A DNA stretch of 64,000 nt from Sipunculus nudus (Eukaryota > Annelida > Sipuncula > Golfingiida > Sipunculidae): assembly GCA_026874595.1 (NCBI GenBank), contig CM049312.1, forward strand, positions 23,739,956-23,803,955, given 5' to 3'. Both the position numbers and the translations under genes were made by a program. Every line of letters starts with the position of its first letter. The stretch's first letter is position 1. Positions 33,025 through 46,239 of this stretch are shown piece by piece. Below the pieces are notes generated by a model that ran no database searches, had not been told where the DNA came from, and saw only the letters and a list, made by a program, of their open reading frames with translations.

Positions 33025-33261
33025 GTAAGACCATATATGTTCATAATTCGCTTAACTTTCTACTCAGAGGCTAACAACCGAAGTTCACTTTTACGCAAAA
33101 ATAGATTTCAAAATTTGTCAAGCCATATTCAAATATTGCAACTTTCACTCGAACTCTTATAGAATCATTTGTATGTAAATTCATCTTACCTAGAGATCTA
33201 GTTAAAAAATAAAGAAATTAATTGAATTTTCCCTTACTGTGTAATTTTATGAAAATTTCAG

Positions 33262-33326
33262 AGTTTCCCCCCCGGGACTGAAGTCTTTGGCAATGGGAAT
33301 GAACGGCTTTTTGTACAATGCCTTGG
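33262..33326 (+). pseudogene. Copy D TM11 exon (open)
   Basis: 65 nt, same phases as copy A; VSPPGLKSLAMGMNGFLYNA, unbroken, with TTTCAG and GTATGT borders. Confidence 0.8.
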
Positions 33327-33360
33327 GTATGTCATTAAATTTCTTCTGCAATGCACACTT

Positions 33361-33393
<33 letters not shown>

Positions 33394-33755
33394 TTAATTC
33401 AGTATAAAATCAAGAAAACACAGATAAGAAATGAGATCCCGGAGGAGTGGTGAAACGCTTGCAGTCAAGTACCTGCACGAACGCATCTGTTTAGTTGCCT
33501 TTACAAATCAGTAGATACAGATCAGAAATGAAGCATTTTCACTTCCATGCACACGCTCTGGAAAGACGGTGCAAAAGTATCTCTTCAGTGACCAAATTAC
33601 TCTTTAGCAAATATACAACCACGCGATTCTAACTTGCCACGGCCATATTTATTTAAGGCTGCTGATCGCCTCTGAAACTCATGATGAGATTGCTTATGCC
33701 TTTTTCTTAAATCATGTCCATTGATGTGTACAATCATAATTTATTTCACTACCAG

Positions 33756-34072
33756 GCTATTTGCCGGCGCCTGTCATTTTTGGAAAACTTATTGACAACA
33801 CTTGCTTGGTTTGGCAATCAAAATGTGGTGCACGTGGTTCCTGCAGTCTTTACAACACCGACAGTTTTCGCTATCTCATACATGGAGTTGCCGCTGGACT
33901 TTCCTCGCTGGTAGCCATTTTGTTATTCATTGGATGGAGGATAGCGGTAAAAGTAAATCAAGATGAAATCAAGATTAAATGTGGAGAGATGACGGAGAGT
34001 CTTCACAAAAAACTTGAGGAAAAGAAAGTGTTAAAATGTCAGTCACAGGATATCACAGCACCTGCTTTATGA
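33756..34072 (+). pseudogene. Copy D terminal exon (open)
   Basis: After CACTACCAG it encodes GYLPAPVIFGKLIDNTCLVW, TM12 (HGVAAGLSSLVAILLFIGW) and a Lys-rich tail ending TGA. It is one codon longer than copy A and unbroken. The 3' flank to about 35860 is homologous to 10960-12720 after copy A. Confidence 0.85.
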
Positions 34073-34079
34073 GGGTGGG

Positions 34080-35369
34080 CCATACTTAGCAGGGGTAATG
34101 ATGGCCAGGGTATAAATAACAAAGGTAAAAATGACCGTGCTATAAATATCAAAGGTTTTAAGTCGGACGTAATATATTGTGTATATGAACTGTGTAAAAC
34201 TTTTGTTGTTCTATTCAAATTATATTATTCCTTCAGGAATTGATAACCATATCTTTTTGTTGAGCTACTGTTATTTTTATCATTTCAGCTTGCTTTAAAA
34301 GTTTTACGGGAAAACATATTATTTCATTGTGGGTCATCATTATGATGGGATTCGTTTGCTCGGTTATAGGGCCGAATGAGAAAGTAGACATTCAAATTAA
34401 TTTCTTCATTGCATCTGTGTTGTCTTATATTTGTTACAGGATATCAAACAAAATCCACATATTTATCTGATATCCATCTTTGGTACATTTTTTTTATAAA
34501 CCACGGAAATGGAATAAGATAAATAAAGTTAACGATTTAGGTTTTTTAAGACTATTCATCATTTAGTAGGAATGGTAAGACACCTCTCGGTGAAAGCCTT
34601 GGTTCATTAAAAATGATATTTAAACCATAAGGTGGATTTTAGGATCATCTTGTTGAAAGAACGGCTGAAGTATTTACATGAAGAGTGAACTAAAATATAA
34701 AAGGTTTGGGGCTAGTGTGACCCTTAACTACGTTGAAAGGTTAATCCATAGGGTGTTTCCTGATATTTCAATAAATAAATGACTAAACAATAAACAAATG
34801 ATATAAGGATCGTGCAGAAAAGTATCGAATATACAATGTTTTTGAAAAAAATGTTAATTCAGATATACTGTTAAACCGATAAATCGTGAATTACGTGCGT
34901 TTTATTCTAGAACTGTGAATAATATCATCATTACAAGTCGTGTGGTACATGTCATAATGAATAATATTAAAAGGAACAATATTTGCATCTTTGGCATCAT
35001 TTAATAACATTTATTAATGGAAATCGGACTCAAGACGGACTGCTTGTAACACCGATCACATTTTCAAAATTAATTTGATGCATTATTAAAAAATGTCAAC
35101 CAGTCTACATCACAAAACTACCGATCAGGGTGAGCCTTTGATAAAATAATTACGTATGGATAGTACAAGTGGAAACGAATATAATTAATCATTTTCATTT
35201 AGAGCAAAATATATTGCCAGAAATGAAGTATATCAAGCGACATCCCTAGACCTTATCTGTATTAGCATTGGACCTTATGATCAGACCATTCGACAGTAGG
35301 CCATATTTACTTAGTTCCTTCTGGAAAACTTGTATTAGTTTAAGTGTCTTTTAACAGGATTCTGTTTCA
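34080..35369 (+). other. 3' flank of copy D
   Basis: Non-coding and collinear with 10960-12290 downstream of copy A (for example TCGGACGTAATATATTGT in both), so the duplicated block includes the 3' flank and the next N-terminal fragment. The polyadenylation hexamer of copy A is mutated here. Confidence 0.55.
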
Positions 35370-37483
35370 ATCTTGCTAAACAACTTTACAAATTTCTCAA
35401 ACACGAAGACCAGTGTGGAGTCAAAATTTCCCTTTTCATTTTCCCAAACTTATTATAACGCAAACACAGATGATGCAAGGTGTTCAAGAAGTATTGGGAG
35501 ATTTGTAAACGTACAATATAGATTCATTTTTTCAATAATTGGAAAGAAAAAGGGAAAAGATGGAAACGGATTAAAAATTTAATCTCAGCTTGTCGGTTTT
35601 AATTACTTCTTAGGATGTGTCCGCATTATCGAGAAGCAATCTGGACATTCTAGCACAGATAAGAGGTTTCTGGTGGGCACAGACAGCATAACCACAGTCC
35701 CTATGTACCGATTTATGTCTATTTAGATGATAAATACAAAAAAGTAAAAATAATCGGATTTCCTCCATGATCATTTCGGTTTGCTGTGTGACCAATAACC
35801 CTTTTTGACAACACCACCCATTCATTTACAACATCCGGCCTCACGGTGCAGTAACCCTGTCCGGACTCGACTAGTACAATAAGTTGGTACAAACAGCCTT
35901 TTCGATGGAAAATTCGATGAAAATCAAAGAAAAATTCCACTATCAGGTGACAGACTCTCAGGTGACACATTTTGTTCAGGGTTTCAAAACAGTCGCTCCA
36001 TCACCCCGAACAAAACATTTTGCACAAACCATATCGCAGCATCTGTCCCCATTTATATTGCACAGCTACCAAAGAGTACGAGCTTCAAGCACGTGAACCT
36101 GGGGAATAACATCTCTCTCACTACATAAGGAAATATGTGTTATAATCAGCAAAGTCAGCCTCTCAGGATGCTTCACAACAGGGTGCTTACAGTGTAAAAT
36201 ACATTAATTCACATTTTCCCCCTGGGTGGATACATATACGCCCTACCCGAGACACAAGAGGAACTGGAAAACGTACACAAGCGAGCTCTTCAATCCATAT
36301 CTTGTTTCCGAATGAAAGATCGTAACTCAAATCTTGAAGTCTCTGACTGTGATGGGCCAGCATCGAATCCGTATTCACCAGGCCCAGCTACGTCGGCAGC
36401 CTTTTGACCAAATGTCTGTTAAATAGAAGAAGTGCGTGTGACAAAATATACGCCAATCCAGATAATTCCAAGATCTATCCCAAGGAGGTTGAGGTAAGTG
36501 TCGGAGAACGAAGATAAAAGCGAGCCATGGTACAGCAATCAACTGCTTATTTGAATAAAGACGGCGACAAAGAATGATCAAATCATCATTATCTTATTCT
36601 TGAAGTCGTGTTTGATGAGCTTTTGTTTTTTATCAGATACCTATTTGCTTCGTAGCTGTTAATGTGACTTGTCTGTATTTATAAAAGACTTGAACGAATG
36701 CTTCGCTTGTTCCAGAATTCTTTGTGTTACGTGTAGCATAATTCTTTTGTGTTACGTGTAAGTCTTTTCCCTATTTAACTTATTAAGCCAAGCCAGCTTC
36801 ATAACATTTGGTGGTGTGATTTGTTAACGTTTGTCAAACCAACAATATTCTCTCCCTGCATTGTAGACTGTAAGTGTGACCTGTTGGTGTTTATTTCATA
36901 TCTGCCAACAAAACATATCCCCGTGTACTCGTGTACAATGCAGCTATGTTAATGCTGTGACATGTTGATGTTTATTTACAGATTGAATATATCCTCCGCT
37001 TGTTCCGTGGACTTCTGATGTGACCCATCGGCATTTCAGTCAGTTTTCGGTGCCTTACCGGTTGTGACAGTCATGTGGGTGGGAATCGGACAGGTTGAAC
37101 ATGCATCCGTGGAGGTACCGCTCGCCCTAGACTCTGTCAATCATAATGCAATATCTTATCCCCTAGAGCGTGGTCATGACGTTAGTGTCCATTGTGAGGG
37201 CCTTGATATATGTATTCAGGAATATCATCTTTTCATTAACTGTTCTCAGAGAATGAGATATTCGCAACATTTTTCGAAACTCGCCAAATCTTTGTTTCGG
37301 ACTATTATTTGAAGTGATATTAAAATACTTATGTGATTTCGTCATGCTTGAGAAAGAATCTGTAGATGAAACCGTCATGAAAGTATTCATTTATCATGAT
37401 AAATCTTGAATATTTTAGGGTTTCTCCAGCGGGACTGAAGTCTATGGCGATGGGACCGAACAGGTTTCTGTGCAACGAACTTG
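35370..37483 (+). pseudogene. SLCO/OATP copy E, heavily deleted pseudogene
   Basis: N-terminal exon remnant 35455-36110: initiator position ACG, then CVRIIEKQSGH-like and GTDSITTVPM-like segments with frameshifts and a long diverged stretch. The signature to TM8-9 exons are absent. A Kazal exon remnant starts at 36982 after TTTATTTACAG (SACSVDF, CRALPVVTVMWVG in mixed frames, core cysteines deleted) and runs to about 37220. The TM11 exon 37419-37483 is open (VSPAGLKSMAMGPNRFLCNE, GTATGTG donor). The terminal exon is lost: the copy-type 3' flank reappears near 38150. Confidence 0.75.
36200..36580 (+). mobile_element. Old LINE reverse-transcriptase C-terminal remnant, copy E
   Basis: Contains FRMKDRNSNLEVSD and, in another frame, SIESVFTRPS, resembling the LINE segment KDRVTN-EVL...SIESIL that precedes the QLRW-GH motif. 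It is homologous to 47930-48300 in copy F and sits just upstream of the Kazal remnant. Confidence 0.45.
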
Positions 37484-38234
37484 GTATGTGATTTCTTTCG
37501 TTTACGGCATACTCTTCAAACACCTCATATTTAATTGAACGCTGATATATTCTGATTTACAAAGTGGGTAAGCTCATATGACGCGATGACAATTGTTGTA
37601 TAGAAGCTCTTCCCATTGTTGTTTATGACAAATGGTATTGGTACTAGATGTCGGAGCGGTGTATACTGGCATATCTTATGTGCAACCTTCAGCAAATCAA
37701 TTTTATTTATCAACAATCTACGATACGCTGGTTCACCGCTGCCGTTCACCTTTTTACAAGATCTGGAATTTGAATCCTGTGATGTAGAGCCTTGATAATT
37801 AAAGAGCCTATTGCATATAGATGCAGCAAACAAATGACACTAGAAACGATTTTATAAAATCACACCGTGTTTCACAATTAAACATTTTGGTGCCTACCTT
37901 AAACCCAATATAATAAAGCATGGATTGAAGCAAATGTTGAAATGTTGCAGCTTTCTAACTAAATATCAGTGCCAATTATTGGTTCCATTAATGTAAATGA
38001 GATTATTGGTGGCGCCCGAAATGAAGATAACCTTGGAACAGTTTAGTTGTATTCTTATGTAAGACCATTATGCAATCCATAGAAACTTTGTAGAGCAGAA
38101 ATGTGTATCTTCATACCCTTTTAAGGGTATGTTTAGGAACGGCTACCTAATATAAAAGGCGGGGGTAAATGACCTAGATATACATAGACTGAATAAAAAA
38201 ATGTCTGAAGAAGTGTAAAATTAATAGATTTTAT

Positions 38235-38580
38235 GTACATGATCTTCATTTAACTTTTAAATTTTCCTGTTTATATTCCTATTTATTCCACTTCCCTGAC
38301 ACTGTATTAGTTCCGCTTTGGAAATCATTAGAAATGAAACACTGACAATATTGCCTCTCCAGCTGTATGTTTGTGGACCTAGTAATAATCTCAGGTTGTT
38401 ACAAAGGTTGTACATGATTCATTTAACTTTTAAATTTTCCTGTTTATATTCCTATTTATTCCACTTCCCTGACACTGTATTAGTTCCGCTTTGGAAATCA
38501 TTAGAAATGAAACACTGACAATATTGCCTCTCCAGCTGTATGTTTGTGGACCTAGTAATAATCTCAGGTTGTTACAAAGG
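38235..38580 (+). repeat. 173-bp perfect direct tandem duplication
   Basis: CATTTAACTTTTAAATTTTC begins at 38247 and again at 38420, and the units stay identical as far as I can compare to TCAGGTTGTTACAAAGG (ending about 38407 and 38580). It lies in the 3' flank of copy E. The lack of divergence marks it as recent. Confidence 0.9.
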
Positions 38581-38589
38581 ATATAATAG

Positions 38590-40799
38590 AAAATGGAGTA
38601 TATCTCATAGATCTAACAATATTTTAAAAACCAAAAAAACAAAATATCCACCAAAATATGAAATAAGCACAGGCCGATTCCCATTAAAATCTAACCTTGG
38701 CCTGATGACCCCTAGAAAAAAAACATGAGGGCATTTACCATGGACAGCCAGATGTCAGAGAAAGAATACGACTCTTAAAAAAATTAATAACACAGTTTAT
38801 TTGTTATTGCCACTCAATGATTATAGGATTTAAATGAGTGTTATTATTCACGAGCGTTATGACTTGACATTGACAAGTGAGAATCCCTCCACAAGCCGTG
38901 TAAGGCTTTCCAATGCAGTGAAAACTGTGTTATAAGACTGACTAAAAGTCTTATTAATAAGGATAAATATAACTCGAACACCTAGTGAGTTAGAGAGTTA
39001 ATTGGTAAAATTTGAAACATAAAAACACACACTCTCTAGTGAATCTATTTCTTTCCATAGAACTGTGATATGCCAGCATACCATCGACTAAGTTCTAAAA
39101 TAAACACAAACGTAAAATTCACGCTATCCGGAATCTACCCGTATGGTTGCCACTCGAGAAACCATCACCTGTTTGGAACTTCTGGCCAACAGCACCGCAA
39201 TGTTACACGAACTGTCGTTGCGATAAGCAAAGACGTTTATTCTGCAAATAAACATGATTGTGTTACATCATCATCATGGAGCAAGCGAATGATACGTCCT
39301 AGGTAAAAGTGTAGAATAAGTCATTTTTGAAAACTACAACAGGTCTCCTTAACATTACAAAACAGGTACATTCTATAAATGACTCCGGCAGCCACACCAA
39401 TAATCTTTCGAAGAAACATATGTTACGTTTCTTTGTGGAGTTTATTGTCAGTCATCTGGTCCGCAGTTCATGTAAGGCTTCGGAAGATTGTCTGCGACCC
39501 AAGTTTCAGAGTCTGAAATAGTGAGTAAAATCTTGTTTCAGTAGTCACTGATGGTAATGTTCTTTAGCGTTTTAACGCCCGTCTTCAATCCATGCAAACA
39601 CTTGCTGGCAGAAGCCTCGCCAGTGGTTATTCTCTGACACACACCATCAGCTGCTTAGATTTAAATTGACAATAACATGATTGCTTTGATCATGGCGTTT
39701 GTAGCGATTCCTTGGTCGACCATGCTGTCTTTTTGGACACGCGAATTCTCGATATCGCAGGAGTCTTTACGTGAGGTCATCTACCGAAGGATGGTCTCCT
39801 TTTATTTGCCTTGTTGAATAAAGATCAAAGTCTTACAAGTAAGAGATAGGTTCGACCCAACAGTTTTAAAATATGGTTGGAAGAGGTAACCTATAGAAAT
39901 TGGGGCGTCCATCCATCCAAAGACGAGAGAGGGTTGAACAATTCATTATGTTTATAGCTTTGCCTCAGTCAAACGTTGTGCGGGATATGCATCCTGTTGG
40001 AAGCCTCCTGAGAGATATACTTGGTTTCATTAGCCACCTTAGGTATTTTTATTGGTGACTGTCTCATCAACAAAAGTTAGAACGAGACTAAGTGTAAATG
40101 GATTTATAAGATGGTAATTATTCAAGGTAGCATTGGTGTGGTATGGCGATTTGGTGTCCAGGACAATGTCGCGGAGTAAAATTCGATACGTTTGTAATTA
40201 TTATTTAGTTTGTCACCTGGGTAACTTATTACAAGAAGCAACTACGCACTGCCGTAATGCTGTCCGCGCCCACAAGAAACCTTGTACGTATTCTTGCTTG
40301 ACAGCTTCTACAGTATGCTTATACTTCCTTTTAAGGACGTGGGACCTACGATCATAAGACACCACAGGACCGACATCCTGAATGTAAAAAAATTAAAATA
40401 AAAAAAAATAATCTGTTTTCATCTTTTCCTTTTTTTCTTTCCAATTAGTGAAGTATGCAGATACTTGATGAGGACAGAATTCGGAATACTCTGATTCCAT
40501 GCATCAGTTCAGAACATTCTAGCTAAAACAAAACCTTGACCCTAGCCTGGATGGATGTTTCATCTAGTAGATGTAAAAAAAAACAGGATTATTTGTCAAC
40601 ATAATCAGAAACCCGATCTTTTACTATGATATGTAGAAGTAAAACCCCGTACAAATATGCCATAACTGTGTCTGTAATATTTCTGAAGAAAGGTCCTGCA
40701 TTAATCCAGGTAGCAAATAGTTATTTTTGCAAGGATCAAAGGAGATATTCTGTTAATTTTGGAAAAAAGAAAAGGTAGGAACGAAGGAAAATATAATGG
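38590..40799 (+). other. Intergenic region downstream of copy E
   Basis: No gene is recognised. 38640-38800 is related to 54520-54690 (AGGTTCCCATAAAAATTGG, CCATGGACAGTGAGA, AACACAGTT), a dispersed repeat. Small ORFs at 39070 and 39327 have no recognisable domain and no paralogue in the other flanks. Confidence 0.4.
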
Positions 40800-43639
40800 T
40801 TAAATACAAGCGGAATCACATCAGTTAAAAAGTGTGTTGCGTTGAATTTTATTTTATAAATATATGCAAGCCTAGATATTACTTGAATTACTTATACATT
40901 CAAATATTTATAAACATTTATGACAATGCGTTTGTATAACAAAATAATTTTTTTCTTCTCAATTCCAATACTTAGAACTGTCAACAAAATCAAACAAAAT
41001 AACTCTGAAAGCTTTTGACGCGTTAAATTGTAATATAGCATGATTGTCCCCTGAGACCTGTCTAGTGCTGGTGACCATTTCACAGGTTCGAAAAGGTCAT
41101 ATTTCTGGTGGAGCGTGTCAGGTGTAAGGGTGACAGAGAGTAAGAAGGGCGAAATTTAATTATATAATAGGTTAAAATAACAAGTACATGTCAGTTAACA
41201 ATATGTCAACTGTAAAAGAAAATAAAAAAATCTTGCAACGATTTGATCCATGTTGGAATTTGTAATAATAATCCAGAACGCTTTAAAGATAAAACTTAAA
41301 TGATGATCAAAATCATATATGTTTTCCAAGCGTAATATATATCAGGTACTCCAATAAATGCCTTCGGTGATTGACCACGAACTATCTGGATACTAAGGAG
41401 AAATGTTTTAGGTTTGACTATTATTATATCATAACCTTTTAACTGACGGCTGGATGACCACGGATGGACAGTCAGCAGGAAGGATGGCGGATAATGATCC
41501 TTCCCTACAGTTTAAAATGACTAAAAATCAACTGAACTGATAAAAAAAGCCAACGCTCAAGAATAGCACTGCTCACCGCAGTCTGATACTGAAATTGCCA
41601 ATTCATTTTATTGGGACGTAATCAAGCAGAAACTGAATTTTATCTGAATGTTATGTAATGTCACCGAAGTGATGTAAATTATGGTGTCAGGGCTGTGCTT
41701 GATGATGCAACCATAGAAGTATATGCAGAACTAACCTCAACGGGAACTAGTGGGAGTTTAATTACAATGTTTCATTATACTTATACTCGAATTACACATT
41801 AGACAACATATAATTTATCATATTATGATAATCAATATATAACATAATTTGGTGTTGTTCTTTGCTAAAACATTTAATATTAACATTATATATACACGGT
41901 AAGAGTAAATTTATAATTTGTAACACCTGCTCACGACTTCTCCCAAAAAAGTGAGCCTTTATCCAAATAATTAGGAATACTCATATTGGTTCATCAAAAC
42001 TAAGCAAACTTGCTTAACTTTCTTAAAATTCTGACCTATGAAGTAAATTGAGTAATATAGGATTCAATCCAAGTTTCGCTCCTTAAAAAGATTCAGAGTG
42101 GAAGAACATATAAAAATTCGCACTCAAAATATCTATGAAGAGACATAGATATGTACAAACCTGTAATGGGTAAAAATAAGTCAATTAAAGTACTTTAGAC
42201 CATTTCTTAACTAGAATTGTGGTGTTTCGAACAACCCCCGCAAATAATATACTGGTTAACCTTACTACATGACTGCAGATACTCTGATTGATCACAAGCA
42301 TGTTTCCTACGGTTCACTTGATTAACAGTCAAGTTGTGTGAGGAATCAACCAATGGAATTAAATCTTTAATTTTCACATTATATGCATTTTTGTCTTAAT
42401 TCCTTATTCCTGTTAGGATTGCTATGATCTGCGGTGTCGTAGCAGCAGGATAAATTCCTTCTGAAATGTAGTTTCTGTATGTCTTCTGATATGGTTGAAG
42501 GGAGTCCAACCAGTCCAGTATAGGACCGAATGGCGAATAAGGCGTGTATTCACAACTAGCCAAAGGCCAAATCAACACCGTATATGTATATTTTAAGCCG
42601 CTTATTTCTCTCAGCTGTACAAAGGTAAGTTTTCTTATTCACAAGACAACCAGGCATGAATAAAACTACCAATGGAACTGTTTTCATTTATAAGGAAATA
42701 CACTTTCCAAATATCCTAATAATCTTATACATATCTAAATGTATCTAGTATCTTCCTTCGATGTATTCATATATCTTGTTTTGTTAGTTTGTACTGGTAT
42801 TTTATATACTCGAAATGATGATCCATGGTAGTTTTTCAGACCGATTGCAGACATATTTATGGTATCTCTGCATTTAATTTCACTTTATGATAACTCATGA
42901 ACTGTTCGGTTTTTTATTATTTTTGCTGAAAATTTCAACCTTTTAACATTCCCTAAATGTGTTATGTATCCAGTCAAAATCTGGGACAAATGAGGATAGA
43001 CATTCTAAATATTTCACATGTACTCATTGTTTCCACTTGAGTACCGTCGGACCATAATGATGATTCAATTTTACTTAAAATTAAAATGGTATATCCTGGA
43101 CTGTGTGTTGTAACATTTCGTGAATTTTCAATATTTCATAAAGTGCTTCAGATAAGAGCATCTTTATTATTGACGATCAAAGTCCCGACAAGCTGGTTGA
43201 CACCGATCAAACGAGGTCTGCATTTAAATATTTCGTTCCCATTAATTCACAAACTTCATATAAAGGTAAGCATTTGATGGATTATTAAGAAACAATTACT
43301 TATGCTTACTCCAGGTGGGAATTCATACAATTAACCATCTTCATATTTATAATAACACACACGCAACATAATTATTCCTTTAGCAAAATAGGAAAAGCCA
43401 TCAAATATCCCAAGCGACATGCCGAAACCATGCCAGACAAGCATCAGATATCAACGATAAAAAACATCCAATGGTAAGCTCTGTTCCGTTATTATTTTGT
43501 TCTGGCAAGATTGGTATCTCCTTATCCCCTTGATTTAATTTGACAATTTCAACTCCATGTGTTGTATTAAGGTGAAAATCGGATGTTCTTGCAAAGGTTA
43601 ATATTGATTACGATTGTATCACTGTGTTTTCTGCTACAG
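40800..43639 (+). other. Upstream flank of copy F
   Basis: Non-coding. It aligns with 17360-18250 (before copy C) and from 41230 with 25200-26200 (before copy D), so it is a shared upstream/5' intron block of the cluster. Candidate promoters cannot be assigned from sequence alone. Confidence 0.45.
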
Positions 43640-43641
43640 TT

Positions 43642-44230
43642 TTCCTACAATGCTAACACAGATAATGCAAGCTGCTTATGAAGCTGTCATCGACGGAATG
43701 TGGGTCTCCAGACGTCCCTTATAGGAATGAAATTGGAAAAAGATCGGAAGGGATAAAATTGTTCACTTTTTACATGTGGCCCTCTGTTTCTGATGATCGC
43801 TGGACACTCATACTAAAAGGTACTGTCCGTATGTTATAAAAACAATATGGGCTGTCAAGCACTGACAAGGGATTTTTTTGTTGGCGCGGACAGCATAACC
43901 ACTATGCATATGTTACTGATGTATGTCTATTTAGGTGATAAATTCAACAAAGCAAAAATTGTTAAATTTTCCGCCGTGATCTTGTCAGTCAGCTGTGTGA
44001 CCCATGCCTTTCCTTATTTCATTTACAACTACCGACCTCACGGCGCAGTTAACATCTCCGGAATGAATTACAGCACTCTCAGTGGGTCGGCATTTGTCAG
44101 AAAAACAAAGATGTGATGTCCAGGTAGATCACAAGAAACGATACATGGGGCGTGAAGTTAGCATCTGACGTCATCCCAGGAGTTTGTTATATTTGCAATA
44201 TCCAGGATCCTTTACGGTTCCGTGGATTCA
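43642..44230 (+). pseudogene. Copy F N-terminal exon
   Basis: Acceptor TTCTGCTACAG and initiator ATG at about 43652, closely matching copy D. A short deletion follows the ATG region, TAA interrupts after CCGTATGTTA, and the frame then reopens as GADSITTMHMLLMYVYLGDK and onward through ILSVSCVTHAFPYFIYNYRP. It ends near GGATCCTTTACGGTTCCG. Confidence 0.8.
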
Positions 44231-44403
44231 ACTTTCTTCCCACATGGACATGCATACCTCTGTGACAGTCTCGGAAAGACTCAAGCATCAACATATATAG
44301 GTTTTAATTCAAATATTATAAAGAACTGTTATACATTATAAAGAAATGACATTATATAACATCATAAAGAATTGAATAAGCATATTGTACTGTATTCTGA
44401 CAG

Positions 44404-44489
44404 GGATCCTACTTCGATGGTCCCTCCGGGATCATTTGTTGGACATATTTCTTATGGTATAACTGCTTCGATGCCGATTGATTTCAGAG
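44404..44489 (+). pseudogene. Copy F exon 2
   Basis: Follows TTCTGACAG. One base is missing near the start relative to copies B, C and D; after it the frame reads SMVPPGSFVGHISYGITASM and then PIDFRG with a GTAAG donor. Confidence 0.75.
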
Positions 44490-44912
44490 GTAAGAACTTC
44501 AGAGTAAGCTGGTTTTTATCGAATCACTTTATTTCCAAGGGTTACAACCATATTGAAATCCAATAATCCTTATCCACATACTACGTGAAGAGACAGATGC
44601 ATTTAAATATTTATTAAACACAGATTTTAAATTACTTTTTAAAACGAACGCCTATAACGTAAAAACCAGCTGTAATACTCGGTCAATTTGTACCGTCTGG
44701 TACATTATGATGCCTTAAAATTTTTCACTGTACATTTACATCTGTATTTACTGCATGATAACCATGAACTACTTTTCCTTAAAAAGATGTCTCGTATTTC
44801 GAGATTATTAGTTAACTATCGTTATCCCCGTCCACAATTCCATGGAAATATATCTGGCATTTTCAGAAAATCAACCATCACTATTAGCAAGACATATTGC
44901 CGATATTTCCAG

Positions 44913-45098
44913 ATTATTCCCTGCCACCGTCGGAGCCACGTTTCCTTGTACCTTGGTGGTTGAGCTTCCTGGTACTGGCCGCAGGATTCCTTGTATTTTC
45001 CTTGCCGATATTTTTACTTCCGCCAATTTTGGTGAAAAATAGAAGATCACAAACGGAAAATCATACGAGAGTAAAGAAATGTATTTGTCATCCGAAAG
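44913..45098 (+). pseudogene. Copy F signature exon (open)
   Basis: 186 nt, unbroken, with TTTCCAG acceptor and canonical GTAAAAG donor (not GC). It encodes DYSLPPSEPRFLVPWWLSFL, so the signature GAWW is changed to VPWW, followed by TM6 and a basic stretch ending CICHPK. Confidence 0.85.
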
Positions 45099-45434
45099 GT
45101 AAAAGTTTCAGTTTTGTTATATAGAGTGTACTTTTTCAATTTCTTTTGCACACGTTCGTAAGCGTCGACACCATTTTGGTCCGACAAAGTGCATATTAAT
45201 TTGTTTGGTTACTTATGATAGCTCCTTGTTTATTTTTCCTTTATAACATATTAAATAAGAGGCGAGTTCCCAATTTTTTTTGGAGGTAGCTAGGGTTATA
45301 TTGCACTGGCCAATGTATTACCATAAATCACACTGTCTCTCTACAAAGAGTAGCTAGTGATAAACAAAGTCAGCGGGGAGTAGACTGACACTTCCAAGGT
45401 CACTTTTATATAAACATCCCTGTTTCCTTTGCAG

Positions 45435-45598
45435 ATATAGCTGGCAGAATATGAAAACTGGTGTCCAGGCAAGTTTACCTCATTTTTGTGATCGTCTACT
45501 GGTTACTTGTACCCGCTAGCACAGATTGTTTTTGAGCTTAAATCGCTACATGAAGTCCATTTACGAGTACAAGTGTATAAAGCAAATGTGATCAAAAG
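45435..45598 (+). pseudogene. Copy F TM7 exon
   Basis: After TTTGCAG: DIAGRI, then TGA, then KLVSRQVYLIFVIVYW; a second stop follows. The donor position reads AAAAGCAGCA, so the GTAATA seen in the other copies is lost. Confidence 0.8.
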
Positions 45599-46239
45599 CA
45601 GCATAGCCTGCAATTCTTAATCTTATGAATAAGACAGAAAGTAATGGATGATAGGTCATGTATAAATAACGTTGTCCCATTATAATAGCATACTAACTTC
45701 CAACCTAGTGGGATAATACAATACAGAAAATTTCTACCCAAAATGTCAGAAATCTAGCCAGTACTGTGATAATACCTAAACATTAACCGAACACTTTGCA
45801 ACTAAGAGAAGGGACGCAAAATATATAAATGAAACATAAAATAACGTGTCAAAACTCATTCTGAGGAGTTAACCATTATTATAAGATTTATGAAACAGAT
45901 TTCTTTTACTGTAAAATTGCAAAAAATCACACTTTCGTCCCCCAAAAATGCCACCATGATCTAATTTTTTGTGTGTAAAAAATGGTTTCACCAAGAACTG
46001 TACGCACATGACGTTTCGTTTCTTGACTAATTGATCCATTTTTGTCTGCTACGACAAGACGGTTAAAAGACGTAATTCTCTTATACATATATAAGGGTAT
46101 AAAGGAATTTGTCTTAATAGTGTGTAATAATAAAAACTGTCTTGAAACACAGTCCAAAGTACCAAAGGATTTTTTTTTTAAATTTGTTTACAATGTTTTT
46201 CAACAAACACCTAACGTTTTTGTAACTGTATGTCTACAG

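Larger units (their letters stand above)
26189..34072 (+). pseudogene. SLCO/OATP copy D, complete set of exon positions, disabled
   Basis: Full-length transporter pseudogene. Exons: 26245-26866, 27158-27243, 27764-27944, 28386-28537, 31668-31869, 32738-33024, 33262-33326, 33756-34072. Splice sites are mostly kept, including GC donors at 27945 and 31870 as in copy A. Disabling changes are a 2-nt deletion and a stop in the N-terminal exon, a 1-nt deletion in exon 2, an 11-nt deletion in the signature exon, a 13-nt deletion in the TM7 exon, and TGA plus frameshift in the Kazal exon. The TM8-9, TM11 and terminal exons remain open and very close to copy A. Exons and introns from 27764 on are near-identical to copy A, showing a recent block duplication. 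Confidence 0.88.
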
